Shown here one piece after another: positions 36,371 to 44,529 of a DNA stretch of 64,000 nucleotides (position 1 is its first letter; the number at the start of each line of letters is the position of its first letter). Origin of the DNA: Bosea sp. 685 (GTDB lineage: Bacteria; Pseudomonadota; Alphaproteobacteria; Rhizobiales; Beijerinckiaceae); contig NZ_CP134779.1 of assembly GCF_031884435.1 (NCBI RefSeq), positions 3,906,001 through 3,970,000 on the forward strand, written 5' to 3'. The notes under the pieces are model-generated. The model was not told the origin of the DNA. It ran no database searches and saw only the letters and a list, made by a program, of their open reading frames with translations. The position numbers and the translations under genes are program-made.

Positions 36371-37909
36371 ATGGAACTCATCGTTCAAGCCAGCCATGTG
36401 GTGACCGGCATCAAGGACCGCGACACGCCGATCATCGTCACGGAGGGTGCCGTGCTGTCGCGCGATGGCGTCATCGTGGCTGTCGGTGCGCTGGCCGAGA
36501 TGCAGCAACTCGCCCCCACGGCGGAGCTGCGACGCTATCCCGATCACGTCATGATGCCCGGCTTCGTCAACAGCCACCACCATGTCGGCATGACCCCGCT
36601 GCAGCTCGGCTCGCCCGACCATGCGCTGGAGCTGTGGTTCGCCAGCCGCATCCCCGCCCGGCGCCTCGACCTGACGCTGGACACCCTCTATTCGGCCTTC
36701 GAGATGATCGCCTCGGGCGTCACCACGGTCCAGCACATCCAGGGCTGGATGCCGGGCGGATACGACGCGATCCACGGCGCGGCGACCAAGGTGCTGAATG
36801 CCTACCGCTCGCTGGGCATGCGCGCCTCCTATTGCTACGCCGTGCGCGAGCAGAACCGCCTCGTCTACGAGGCGGACGAAGCGTTCTGCGCCAAGCTCCC
36901 CTCCCCCTGGAACGACAGGCTTTTGGCCCATCTGAAGGCGCAGGCGGTACCCTTCCCCGACTTCCTGCGTCTCTTCGACCAGCTCACGAGCGAGAACGAA
37001 GGCCAGCGGCTGACGCGCATCCAGCTTGCCCCCGCCAATCTGCACTGGTGCAGCGATGACGGCCTGCTCGCGTTGCACGAGAAGGCCAAGGCCAGCGGCG
37101 TGCCGATGCACATGCATCTGCTCGAAACCGTCTACCAGAAGGAATATGCCCGCCGCCGGAGCGGCAAGACCGCCTTGCGCCATCTCTACGATCTCGGCGT
37201 ACTCGGCCCGCATATGACACTGGGCCATGGCGTCTGGCTCAACGCCGAGGATATCGACATCGTCGCCGACACCGGCACCTGCATCTGCCACAACTGCTCC
37301 TCCAATTTCCGGTTGCGCTCGGGGCTGGCGCCGCTGAACAGCTGGGAAAAGAAGGGCATCACCATCGGCATGGGGCTCGACGAGGCCGGCATCAATGAGG
37401 ATCGCGACATGCTGCAGGAGTTGCGGCTGGCCCTGCGCGTCCACCGCGTGCCGGGCATGGACGACGAGGATGTGCCCAGCTGTGCCCAGATCGTGCGGAT
37501 GGCGACGGAAGGCGGCGCGCTGACAACGGCCTTCGGCGCCACGATCGGGCGGCTTGACCCCGGCCGCGCCTTCGATGCCGCCTTGATCAACTGGAAGACG
37601 ACGACCTACCCCTATCAGGATCCCGACATTCCGATGCTGGACGCGCTGGTGCAGCGGGCGAAGTCCAATGCCGTCGATGCGGTCTATATCCAGGGCAACC
37701 TCGTCTATGCCGATGGCCGCTTCCAGCACATCGACCGGGCCGCCGTCCTGGCCGAGATCGCCGACAGCTTGGGCAAGCCACGCACCCCGGAGGAGGAGGC
37801 ACGGCGCGAACTCGGCCGCGCCGTCTTCCCCTATGTGAAGCGGTTCTACCAAGGCTATCTGCCGGAGGAGCCGCCAAAACCCTTCTATGCTTGCTCGGCG
37901 GTCGTATAG
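36371..37909 (+). CDS. Amidohydrolase, SsnA/TrzN-like deaminase group
   Basis: This 512-residue metal-dependent amidohydrolase has HSHHHV-type metal ligands near residues 69-71 (GFVNSHHHVGMTP), HMHLLE around residue 243, the His in LGHGVWL, and the acidic site GMGLDEAGINEDRDM. These are features of the ATZ/TRZ deaminase family, which removes amino or chloro groups from heterocycles. The ATG at 36371 has GGAGAC upstream. It ends the importer operon, so the pathway may bring in and deaminate a nitrogen heterocycle such as a pyrimidine or triazine-like compound. The substrate is inferred from family only. Confidence 0.88.
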   Translation: MELIVQASHVVTGIKDRDTPIIVTEGAVLSRDGVIVAVGALAEMQQLAPTAELRRYPDHVMMPGFVNSHHHVGMTPLQLGSPDHALELWFASRIPARRLDLTLDTLYSAFEMIASGVTTVQHIQGWMPGGYDAIHGAATKVLNAYRSLGMRASYCYAVREQNRLVYEADEAFCAKLPSPWNDRLLAHLKAQAVPFPDFLRLFDQLTSENEGQRLTRIQLAPANLHWCSDDGLLALHEKAKASGVPMHMHLLETVYQKEYARRRSGKTALRHLYDLGVLGPHMTLGHGVWLNAEDIDIVADTGTCICHNCSSNFRLRSGLAPLNSWEKKGITIGMGLDEAGINEDRDMLQELRLALRVHRVPGMDDEDVPSCAQIVRMATEGGALTTAFGATIGRLDPGRAFDAALINWKTTTYPYQDPDIPMLDALVQRAKSNAVDAVYIQGNLVYADGRFQHIDRAAVLAEIADSLGKPRTPEEEARRELGRAVFPYVKRFYQGYLPEEPPKPFYACSAVV

Positions 37910-37920
37910 GCGCCGCGCTT

Positions 37921-38036
37921 AGAGCGCTTTCGGGCGAAGTGGACACCGGTTCCCCCGCGACAAACGCGAAGCGTTTGCGCGGAGAAAACGCGTTAAAATA
38001 AAGAGCTGGAGCTGTTGAACGATCCAATTGGATCGG
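37921..38036. repeat. RIME-like palindromic element, full copy
   Basis: The element runs from AGAGCGCTTTCGGGCGAAGT through ACCGGTTCCCCCGCGACAAA, the palindrome CGCGAAGCGTTTGCGCG, ACGCGTTAAAATAAAGAGCT and ends with GATCCAATTGGATCGG. The copy at 43545-43663 carries the same modules in the opposite orientation. It sits directly after the amidohydrolase gene and has no coding function. Confidence 0.8.
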
Positions 38037-38199
38037 AAACCGCTCTGGCTCGCCCCTCATCTGCAAAGCGCAGCACAAGCTTCAAGCATCGCGATCATAC
38101 CGCATTGCATCTGTGCCGGGCCTGACAGCCGGTTCGGACGGCGATCGCTTCATGGCGAGGTCGCCGACCCAGGATGCGATGTCACCGGGGCATCGCCAT

Positions 38200-38355
38200 C
38201 ACAGCCTGCTGCTCTCGGTGTTGAGCCAGACCGGCTGATCGTCCAGCCTGAAATCGGCGACTTAGGTGAACGACGTAGGTGAACCCTTGCGCCGCCAGCA
38301 GGTCCAGCGTCGCCGGGCTGTGCGCCAGCCAGGGGCTGGACCACGCAATGAGGGG
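38200..38355 (-). pseudogene. Relic of a polysaccharide deacetylase/PuuE-like gene
   Basis: On the minus strand, one frame reads IAWSSPWLAHSPATLDLLAA followed by QGFTYVVHL, and a neighbouring frame continues DDQPVWLNTESSRL. This matches the stretch around the conserved DDQP motif of NodB-fold polysaccharide deacetylases, including PuuE allantoinase-type proteins. The frame change, stops and the absence of the rest of the gene mark it as a degraded fragment. Purine-catabolism relatives would fit beside an organic nitrogen import operon. The match is by eye. Confidence 0.5.
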
Positions 38356-38626
38356 ACAATCAGCTAATCAACTCGACTTGGATAGTCCAAACTGATACCA
38401 ATACAAAGCCAAAAGCCCTTTGACGGCGGAGGGCGGCATCTACGGTCTTTACAAGGAGCTGGGCCTCCGGCTCTGGAACAGGACGCCCAGGCGCGGGGTC
38501 AAGGCCAGGCCACGTGACGATCGCCGGCCGGCGACACGGACGACCGCGCCCAAAGCGCGCATTCGAAGGCACGGCATGCCTCCGGTCACGGTCGGCGCAT
38601 GCAGGACATTCGATGGAGACGAACAG

Positions 38627-39493
38627 ATGGCTCGCGACCTCGGCAGGGGAGTGACGGGACAGGATGTCCGCGTCGTTCAGGACCGGTTGAACTATCATTT
38701 GCGGCGGGAAACCGCCCTCGTCGTCGATGGCGTTTTCGGCACGGAAACCCACAAGCGCGTCGTCAAGTTCCAGACATTGCACGGCTTGCGCATCGATGGG
38801 ATCGTCGGCGTCAGGACCCGCGCCGCGCTCTTCGAAGCCGATGTCGTGACGGCCCAGGTGCTCGTCGTGCCGGATCTGACGCTCCCCAGGATCGGTGCGG
38901 GTGCCGGAACGCCGCTCGGCATCAAGCCGCCGCAGCTGATACCGCCCTTGACGCTGCCAAGCGTAACGCCCCAGACGCCGCAATTCGTGCTTCAGCCGCC
39001 CGTGCTTTTCGGTCCACAATTCGTGCTTGGGGGTGTGGGGGCGATGGGCTTCACACCGGTCAATCAGCCGAGCCTGCTCAATCTCACCTTTACCGCGGTG
39101 CCCGTGAAAGATCCGACGGATCCCGTCGTGCAATCGACGAAGAACATCATCCAGCTGATCCAGCAATTGCCGGTCGACAGCAAATTCAAGGCGACGGTGA
39201 TTTCGCTGGTTCCCAATCCAGTGAAGACGATCAAGGAACCCGGGGCCGGGTTTGACATCGATATCGGCATTCCAAAATACTCGCCGCTCGATCCCAACAA
39301 GGCCAGCCAGTCGGGAAGCGCGCAGTACAACCTGCGGATATTCGGAAGCCCGGGCGGCACAACGCCGCTGGTCATGCTTCAGGGCCGGGCGGAAGGCGAA
39401 ATCGAAATCAATTATACCGGCCAGGCGCGATCCAATTATTTCAAGGCAACCGCGCAGTGTAATTTCTTTCTCGGCTTCGTCGGGGTGTTCTGA
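38627..39493 (+). CDS. Peptidoglycan-binding-domain protein
   Basis: This 288-residue protein has an N-terminal PG_binding_1 domain (GVTGQDVRVVQDRLNYHL, VDGVFGTETHKRVVKFQ, LRIDGIVGVRTRAAL, about residues 8-65). A proline-rich linker with LPRIGAGAGTPLG and LIPPLTLPSVTPQTP follows, then an unrecognised beta-rich C-terminal domain ending KATAQCNFFLGFVGVF. There is no signal peptide. I use the ATG at 38627 with TGGAGAC upstream; an upstream start at 38420 would add arginine-rich sequence that looks non-coding. The C-terminal domain may be the effector part, and its function is unknown. Confidence 0.7.
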   Translation: MARDLGRGVTGQDVRVVQDRLNYHLRRETALVVDGVFGTETHKRVVKFQTLHGLRIDGIVGVRTRAALFEADVVTAQVLVVPDLTLPRIGAGAGTPLGIKPPQLIPPLTLPSVTPQTPQFVLQPPVLFGPQFVLGGVGAMGFTPVNQPSLLNLTFTAVPVKDPTDPVVQSTKNIIQLIQQLPVDSKFKATVISLVPNPVKTIKEPGAGFDIDIGIPKYSPLDPNKASQSGSAQYNLRIFGSPGGTTPLVMLQGRAEGEIEINYTGQARSNYFKATAQCNFFLGFVGVF

Positions 39494-39517
39494 GAGCCAT
39501 CTGTTTGGGAATTTCCC

Positions 39518-39778
39518 GAGCCCTCATCCCGAGGAGCCTGGCCTGAAATGAACCGAGCGATATCAAGGGCTTCCAATCGCTCATTATCACCCGCGCCGTC
39601 ATCCTGGACAAGCCGCGCAGCGGCGCGGCTCCGGGATCCATCGGAGGACTCCGGAACTCTACGATGGATCCCGGGACGAAGCTTCGCTTCGCCCAGGACG
39701 ACGGCGCGTAGGCGATCAAGACAGAGCAATTGAAATCATTGGCTTCATTTGAGGCCAGGCTCCTCACGATGAGGGCTC
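39518..39778. repeat. Palindromic repeat element A variant (copy 2)
   Basis: The outer arms GAGCCCTCATCCCGAGGAGC (39518) and GGCTCCTCACGATGAGGGCT (ending at 39778) match element A at 25310-25466 and 62463-62620. The inner stem here is different (CCTGGCCTGAAATGAA pairing with TTCATTTGAGGCCAGG). A second, unrelated palindrome is nested inside. It occupies most of the gap between the peptidoglycan-binding protein and the LysE gene. Confidence 0.75.
39593..39707. repeat. Palindromic element B nested inside element A
   Basis: The arms GCGCCGTCATCCTGGACAAG and its counterpart GCCCAGGACGACGGCGC flank an inner inverted pair, CCGGGATCCATCG and CGATGGATCCCGGG. About 115 bp long, it looks like a distinct REP-like family inserted in or expanded from the outer element. 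No coding frame is plausible. Confidence 0.75.
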
Positions 39779-39924
39779 GAATGTCCAAACGGGCTTTGAG
39801 CAGAAGTCGGATCGCGACGCGTGCCCTACCGGCATATGCCCGTTTCTGCAGAACCAACGCGGACGCATCGTGCCGCCGCGCTGGAGCTAGCGGAAAACCG
39901 CTGCGGCGAGCATGGGCTTGAATC

Positions 39925-40608
39925 GTGCAGAATCTCGGCTTCTTTCGGGAGCTTGGCAGCTTCGCGTCCGCCTATCTGATCATCATGGCCGTCCCGGGGC
40001 CCAACTTCGCGATGGTCGTCCAGTCGAGCGTGCACGGCTCCTTGCGTGGAGCCCTGTCGACGGCAGCCGGCCTTGCAACGGGAGCGAGCTTGCTCGCGGG
40101 GCTGGCATTTGCCGGCCTTCTATCGGTCGGGCGTAACGATGCCTGGCAGGGCCTGGCTCACGCGGCTTTCGCCCTGACGCTGGTCATGATCGGCATCAGG
40201 GCGCTACGACGTTCAATGCGCGGATCCGCCACCCCGCTATCCCCAAAGGAAAATCTGTCCTCGGAGGCAAATCTACCCTCGAAGGCAAGTCCGCCCTCGA
40301 AATCAAGCCACACGTCGAGGAATTTCTTGACAGCGTTCGTGACGGCCGTAGCCAATCCTTTGACAGCGGTTTTCTTCGCAACATCAATGCTTGAGCTCGG
40401 TTTGACCGACCTTCAGACAAGGCCGGCGCTCATGGCGATGTCGGTCTTCGTCATTGCGCTCAGCTGGTTTGGTTTTGTCAGCCTGATGTTTTGTTTTGCT
40501 CCGGTCCAGAAGGCATTTCGCCTGTTGCAACGTCCGCTGGATGCGGGCTTGGGCGCCTACCTGATCTTTGTCGGCATCTCGCATGTCGCGGCGCCGCTGA
40601 TCGGCTGA
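39925..40608 (+). CDS. LysE-family amino-acid exporter
   Basis: This 227-residue inner-membrane exporter is of the LysE/RhtB family. It has the signature AYLIIMAVPGPNFAMVVQSS (about residues 17-36) and VTAVANPLTAVFFATSMLE in the second half. A serine- and lysine-rich linker (LSSEANLPSKASPPSKSS, near residues 110-128) built of imperfect repeats is longer than usual. The GTG start at 39925 has no clear ribosome-binding site. Members of the family export basic amino acids, homoserine or threonine; the substrate here is unknown. Confidence 0.88.
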   Translation: MQNLGFFRELGSFASAYLIIMAVPGPNFAMVVQSSVHGSLRGALSTAAGLATGASLLAGLAFAGLLSVGRNDAWQGLAHAAFALTLVMIGIRALRRSMRGSATPLSPKENLSSEANLPSKASPPSKSSHTSRNFLTAFVTAVANPLTAVFFATSMLELGLTDLQTRPALMAMSVFVIALSWFGFVSLMFCFAPVQKAFRLLQRPLDAGLGAYLIFVGISHVAAPLIG

Positions 40609-40815
40609 CGTCGGGGTCCTGGTTTGGCACTTTCGGCTCCGGTCTTTCTCGGCCGGCGCGCAGCCAAGCGACCCGCGGGCGCCAAGGGCGATTGAAGATC
40701 AGGTCGATTTTTCGCCGGCCTTCATTCCGCATCAAAATGCTCGCCTCCCGGCGTTGATGCCCCGGGAAAGATCGAGCCGAAGCCATCGTCTTGATGTCTC
40801 GATGTCCGGCCTTGA

Positions 40816-40867
40816 GCGCGAGACTTGGGCGCGAGACTTGGGCGCGAGAGCTGGGCGCGAGACTTGG
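40816..40867. repeat. 13 bp tandem repeat, four copies
   Basis: GCGCGAGACTTGG repeats at 40816, 40829, 40842 (GCGCGAGAGCTGG) and 40855. It lies in the 460 bp gap between LysE and the LuxR-type regulator, which otherwise shows no gene. The regular 13 bp spacing suggests slippage rather than a regulator site. The closing part of the gap is the leader of the LuxR-type gene. Confidence 0.8.
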
Positions 40868-41070
40868 GCGGCGCTAGCGATCGAACCATTCCCTCCCCGC
40901 GCTTCGACGACTCCTGCCCCATGGCGAACATCGGCGCGTCGCTGCGCCTGGTGACCTCGCAGCCGTCAGCCAATGCCCAAATCTCGGGCTTGCATTGGAT
41001 TTCTTTTGGATATTAGTTGGGCTTGGTTTTTAGAGTCCAAAAGGCTTTCTGACGGATCGGAGGAGCGATT

Positions 41071-42276
41071 TTGGCGTTCAGGTCTGAGCTGTTTTCATCG
41101 CTTGTCGGAAGCCTATACGAAGCGGCTCGCGACCCCGGGCAGTGGCCGGCTGCGATAGACGGCATACGCGTCGCCTTCGGCGGCTCTGAAGCATCTTTCG
41201 ATATTCTCGGCGAGGAGATGGCGCTCCGGCCTTATATCGCCACCGCGAGACATCTGCCCGAGGACGAGCTGCGCGAGATTTTGATCGAAACGGGAGATTG
41301 TGAAGCGGAGGTTGCCGCGATCGACCGAGCCTTGTCGAGCCAGATGGGCGGCCCGTCATTCTCAAGAGGCGGCAGGCTTCTTCTCTGCCGTTTCCGGATC
41401 ACGCGGCCGGCGGGGTTTCTGCAGAATGACGACATCGCCGAAACGTCAGCTTCGCCCGAAAGCCAAAGTTTTTGCGTCGGGGTCAGGCGAGGCCGGGAGC
41501 AGCCGCGCTTCAGTGTCGAAGACATGGCGTGGTTCATGCGTATCGCCTCGCATCTGCAGCGCGCGACCGAGCTGTCCCAAAGCGTCAGCCAAGCACGCAT
41601 GGCCGCATCGATCATAGGGCGGTTACCTTTCGGCGTGCTCGTTGTCGACGCGCAGAAGCGGGTCATCGCCTCCAACCCTGCCGCCACGGAACTCACCAGG
41701 CATTCCTGGTCCGGGATCAAGGTTCGCAGGGGTATCCTGACTGCGCGCAACGGTCTCGATGTCGACAAGCTCCAACACGCCGTTTCAGCCGCCTGCCAAC
41801 TGCAGGAGAGAGGAAGAGCTCAGGCGGGCCGCGATGCGTTCATCCATTCCCGGTCCCATGCCAGCGATGGCGATGCGCTTGCGATCTCGATTTGCCCCTT
41901 GCCGCAGGCCGAGCGGCATGCGGCCGGAGAGGGCAGCTATGCCGTGGTCTTTGCCCAGAAGCTTTCGCTGAGTTTGCCCTTTGGCTTCGTCGAACAGGTG
42001 CAAAGCGTATTCGGACTGACGCCGAAGGAAGCGCAGTTGGCTTGCTCCCTGGCGGAAGGCTTCTCGCTTAAGGAAGCTGCACAGCGACAGGACATCCGCT
42101 TCAAGACAGCGCGCTCCTATCTCGAGGAGATTTTTCAAAAGACCGGCGTACGCCAGCAAAGCCAACTCGTCGCCGTGCTCAAAACGATCCAACTGATCCT
42201 CGGCAACGCCGCGATGGCAGATCATCGGCCATCCGCGCGCTCCGGCTACCAAATTCCCGCAACCGATGCCGCCTAG
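41071..42276 (+). CDS. LuxR-family transcriptional regulator with PAS-like domain
   Basis: This 401-residue regulator has a C-terminal LuxR helix-turn-helix (FGLTPKEAQLACSLAEGFSL and RFKTARSYLEEIFQKTGVRQ, about residues 325-375). A central PAS-like segment (LPFGVLVVDAQKRVIASNPA) lies near residue 187. The N-terminal part resembles other alphaproteobacterial LuxR proteins but has no named sensor. The TTG at 41071 is supported by GGAGGAG. No partner kinase or synthase is nearby, so its signal is unknown. Confidence 0.85.
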   Translation: MAFRSELFSSLVGSLYEAARDPGQWPAAIDGIRVAFGGSEASFDILGEEMALRPYIATARHLPEDELREILIETGDCEAEVAAIDRALSSQMGGPSFSRGGRLLLCRFRITRPAGFLQNDDIAETSASPESQSFCVGVRRGREQPRFSVEDMAWFMRIASHLQRATELSQSVSQARMAASIIGRLPFGVLVVDAQKRVIASNPAATELTRHSWSGIKVRRGILTARNGLDVDKLQHAVSAACQLQERGRAQAGRDAFIHSRSHASDGDALAISICPLPQAERHAAGEGSYAVVFAQKLSLSLPFGFVEQVQSVFGLTPKEAQLACSLAEGFSLKEAAQRQDIRFKTARSYLEEIFQKTGVRQQSQLVAVLKTIQLILGNAAMADHRPSARSGYQIPATDAA

Positions 42277-42325
42277 AGCAGGATGCGAAAAAGTGGGAAC
42301 CGGTTTTTCGCATTGATCCTGCTCT
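42275..42325. terminator. Palindromic terminator-like repeat after the LuxR-type gene
   Basis: AGAGCAGGATGCGAAAAA and TTTTTCGCATTGATCCTGCT are near-complementary arms around GTGGGAACCGG, and the last codon of the gene lies inside the left arm. The pattern is a known type of rhizobial palindrome. It separates convergent transcription from azlD. Confidence 0.6.
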
Positions 42326-42397
42326 AACTCCTTGATGAGAGACGGATTCGGATTTCAGATGGGATCACTTTGTGACGCCATCAGACATCATCCGGCC

Positions 42398-42700
42398 CTA
42401 GCTCATCAGGAGCCGTAGCACGACCACCGCGACCACCCCGACGATGACGACGGCGATCAAAGGCAATCGCCGTGCGCAGAGTATCGTGATCAATGCGGCG
42501 ATCGTTTCGGCCGGCCCGGTCGTGAGAACCGCCGGGGCGATGACGGAGACGAGCACCGCGGCGGGAATCTCATCGAACGCCGCCTTGGCCTTGCCCTTGA
42601 ATTGAAGCTTGTCTGCAAAGAACAGCCCGCCGATCCGCGTGGCATATGTCACGATGGCCATGCCGATGATGGCAAGAATGGTCGGCACGGAGAGGGTCAT
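42398..42700 (-). CDS. azlD: AzlD branched-chain amino-acid export subunit
   Basis: This 100-residue membrane protein has three helices and the AzlD features ATRIGGLFFADKLQFKG and AFDEIPAAVLVSVIAPAVL. It pairs with AzlC to export branched-chain amino acids or analogues. The ATG at 42700 overlaps the azlC stop by 4 bp (ATGA). The extended frame to 43291 is a shadow of azlC. Confidence 0.9.
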   Translation of the reverse strand: MTLSVPTILAIIGMAIVTYATRIGGLFFADKLQFKGKAKAAFDEIPAAVLVSVIAPAVLTTGPAETIAALITILCARRLPLIAVVIVGVVAVVVLRLLMS

Positions 42701-43410
42701 GGTGCCTCCTCCGGAGCTGCGACATAAACCGCCGCGATGCCAGCCACCGTCCCGATCAGGACGTGCCATGGCGCGCCGATGGTCACGAAAGCGATCGCCG
42801 AGGCGATGGCGCTGGAGGCCACCGCGCTTGCGGTGCTCCGCCCCTTCCAGAAGCCGGCGATGAGGCCGATGAAAAGCGCCGTGAAGGCGAAATCGGCACC
42901 GAGGCGCCGAGGATCTCCCAGGAACGCACCTGCAAACGCGCCAAGCGTGGTCCAGAAGACCCAATTTGTGTAGAGGACCCCACCCATCGTCAGAAAATAA
43001 GCCGAGCTCAGCGGCTTCGCCCGGACGCGCCGTTCGCTCAAGGCCCAGTTCTCGTCGGACAGGACGTAGAACCCGAGCAATCGCTGCAAGCTTGTGAAAG
43101 CGGCGGTTTTCGGCGCGAGCGACGCACTCATCAGCAGGTTGCGCAGATTGACCAGGAGGGTGGACAGCACGATCGCCACGACGGGAACCGGCTGCCCCCA
43201 GATCTCGATCGCGGCAAATTGCGCGGCACCGGCACAGACCGTGGCCGACATCAGCGCGACCTCGATGGGTGAAAGCCCCTTTCCCACGCACAGCGCGCCG
43301 AACAACAGGCCAATCGGGATGGCAGCGACCGCGGCCGGAAAAATATCGCGCAGGCCATCGCGGATTTCGTCACGTGGGCGAGGTGAAAGCGCCGGGGCAG
43401 TCGTCGTCAT
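42697..43410 (-). CDS. azlC: AzlC branched-chain amino-acid export subunit
   Basis: This 237-residue membrane protein of the AzlC family has GLRDIFPAAVAAIPIGLLFG, VCAGAAQFAAIEIWG and LVNLRNLLMSASLAP. It forms an exporter with AzlD. The start codon at 43410 overlaps the stop of a tiny leader frame, and AAAGG lies 6 nt upstream. The leader repeats are described separately. The pair is monocistronic with azlD and convergent with the LuxR-type gene. Confidence 0.92.
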   Translation of the reverse strand: MTTTAPALSPRPRDEIRDGLRDIFPAAVAAIPIGLLFGALCVGKGLSPIEVALMSATVCAGAAQFAAIEIWGQPVPVVAIVLSTLLVNLRNLLMSASLAPKTAAFTSLQRLLGFYVLSDENWALSERRVRAKPLSSAYFLTMGGVLYTNWVFWTTLGAFAGAFLGDPRRLGADFAFTALFIGLIAGFWKGRSTASAVASSAIASAIAFVTIGAPWHVLIGTVAGIAAVYVAAPEEAP

Positions 43411-43458
43411 TCCAGGCCTTTCATCACACCAAGCCTTTCATCACACCAAGCCTTTCAT
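43407..43458 (-). promoter_or_regulatory. Repeated leader with three coupled five-codon frames before azlC
   Basis: On the minus strand a 17 bp unit repeats three times, each giving ATG AAA GGC (T/C)TG G(T/A)(G/A) followed by TGA. The first frame is 43441-43458 (MKGLV), the second 43424-43441 (MKGLV) and the third 43407-43424 (MKGLE). Each stop overlaps the next start (TGATG), and the third stop overlaps the azlC start (ATGA). Each unit contains AAAGG, usable as a ribosome-binding site for the next start. This could couple translation of azlC to ribosome traffic in the leader; it could also be slippage with no function. Confidence 0.5.
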
Positions 43459-43544
43459 CACATCCAACACCAGCCGGAATTCATGCGGGACATCGGCAGG
43501 CACGGGCCTGAGAGAGCAAGGCTGGAACGATCCCCAGGGCAATG

Positions 43545-43663
43545 TCCGATCCAGTTGGATCGTTCAATCGCTCCAGATCTTTGTTTTAACGCGTTTTCTC
43601 CGCGCAAACGCTTCGCGTTTGTCGCGGGGGAACCGGTGTCTGCTTCGCTCGAAAATGCTCTAG
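43545..43663. repeat. RIME-like palindromic element, full copy, inverted orientation
   Basis: This copy reads CCGATCCAGTTGGATCG, then TTTTAACGCGTTTTCTCCGC, the palindrome CGCAAACGCTTCGCGTTTG and GAACCGGTGTCTGCTTCGC followed by TCGAAAATGCT. It is the reverse-orientation counterpart of 37921-38036. It overlaps the last codon of the GntR-type gene. Confidence 0.8.
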
Positions 43664-44421
43664 ATCTTCATCTTCAGCCGATACGCATAGCTGTCGCCGC
43701 GGAACAGGCCTTCGACATATTCCAGCATCCGGCCAGTCTGGTCATAGGTCCGGCGCTTGATCAAGAGTGACGGCAGCGGCTCGGTGAAGCCGAATATCGA
43801 GCATTCCTCCATATCGGGCGAGGTTGCTTCAATCGTCTGCTCGCAATGATCCGGCGGGACGCCATCTTCGGCAAGATAGGCATAAACTGAACCGGACAGA
43901 TCGGCATGCTCGAGACCAGGGCAAGCATCCAGGCTGTACCATGCGACCTCGCGCGACAGCGGGATGCCATCTCCCAGGCGCACGCGGATGAGCTTCAGAA
44001 ACCGCGCCGTCGACGGCAGGCCGAAGATGGACGCGATCAATCGGTCGCTGAGGGCCTGCCGCTCCAATATCTTCGACGAGGGCGTGCGACCGAGCTCCTC
44101 CATCTCCTGAGTGAAGCCCTTCAGGCGATTCATGCCCGGTTCAAGCACGGTTTCCGGCTTCTGGACGATGTAGCCGAGACGGCCATGTGCCGCGAGCAGC
44201 CGCCGCTTCCGCAGCGCATCGTAACAATGCTGTATTGTCGTCCGGCTAAGGCCTAGCTCAGCCGCCAGATGCCGCTCTGCCGGCATTGTTGCCCCAGGGG
44301 CAAGCTGGCCCTGCTCGATCATGGACGCGAGCTGTTCTTCGAGCTGACGATAGAGCGGCATGGCCGTGTCTTCGCGGAGCTTGAGAACATCGATAAAGCT
44401 CTTGGGCTCTGGCTTGGACAT
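43660..44421 (-). CDS. GntR/HutC-family transcriptional regulator
   Basis: This 253-residue regulator has an N-terminal winged helix (PAERHLAAELGLSRTTIQHCYDALRKRRLL, about residues 48-77) and a UTRA ligand-binding domain (from about residue 90, ending FRGDSYAYRLKMKI). The ATG at 44421 is used; a TTG at 44436 is an alternative. It is divergent from the PfkB kinase with 93 bp between them, so it most likely represses the kinase in response to a sugar or nucleoside. The region contains TTGATTAAAAATTGACC, a possible operator. Confidence 0.88.
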   Translation of the reverse strand: MSKPEPKSFIDVLKLREDTAMPLYRQLEEQLASMIEQGQLAPGATMPAERHLAAELGLSRTTIQHCYDALRKRRLLAAHGRLGYIVQKPETVLEPGMNRLKGFTQEMEELGRTPSSKILERQALSDRLIASIFGLPSTARFLKLIRVRLGDGIPLSREVAWYSLDACPGLEHADLSGSVYAYLAEDGVPPDHCEQTIEATSPDMEECSIFGFTEPLPSLLIKRRTYDQTGRMLEYVEGLFRGDSYAYRLKMKI

Positions 44422-44529
44422 TTCGGCGTCGCTCAATTCTCTACTTATCCGCTGTGAAGTTGATTAAAAATTGACCTCGCATCGAGACTTATCCCGATTA
44501 TCATCGTCAAATCAATCTACGGGCGGCTC

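Noticed and set aside
40816..43458. Short tandem repeats considered as CRISPR
   Set aside because: The repeats are directly abutting 13 and 17 bp units without spacers, and no cas gene is nearby.
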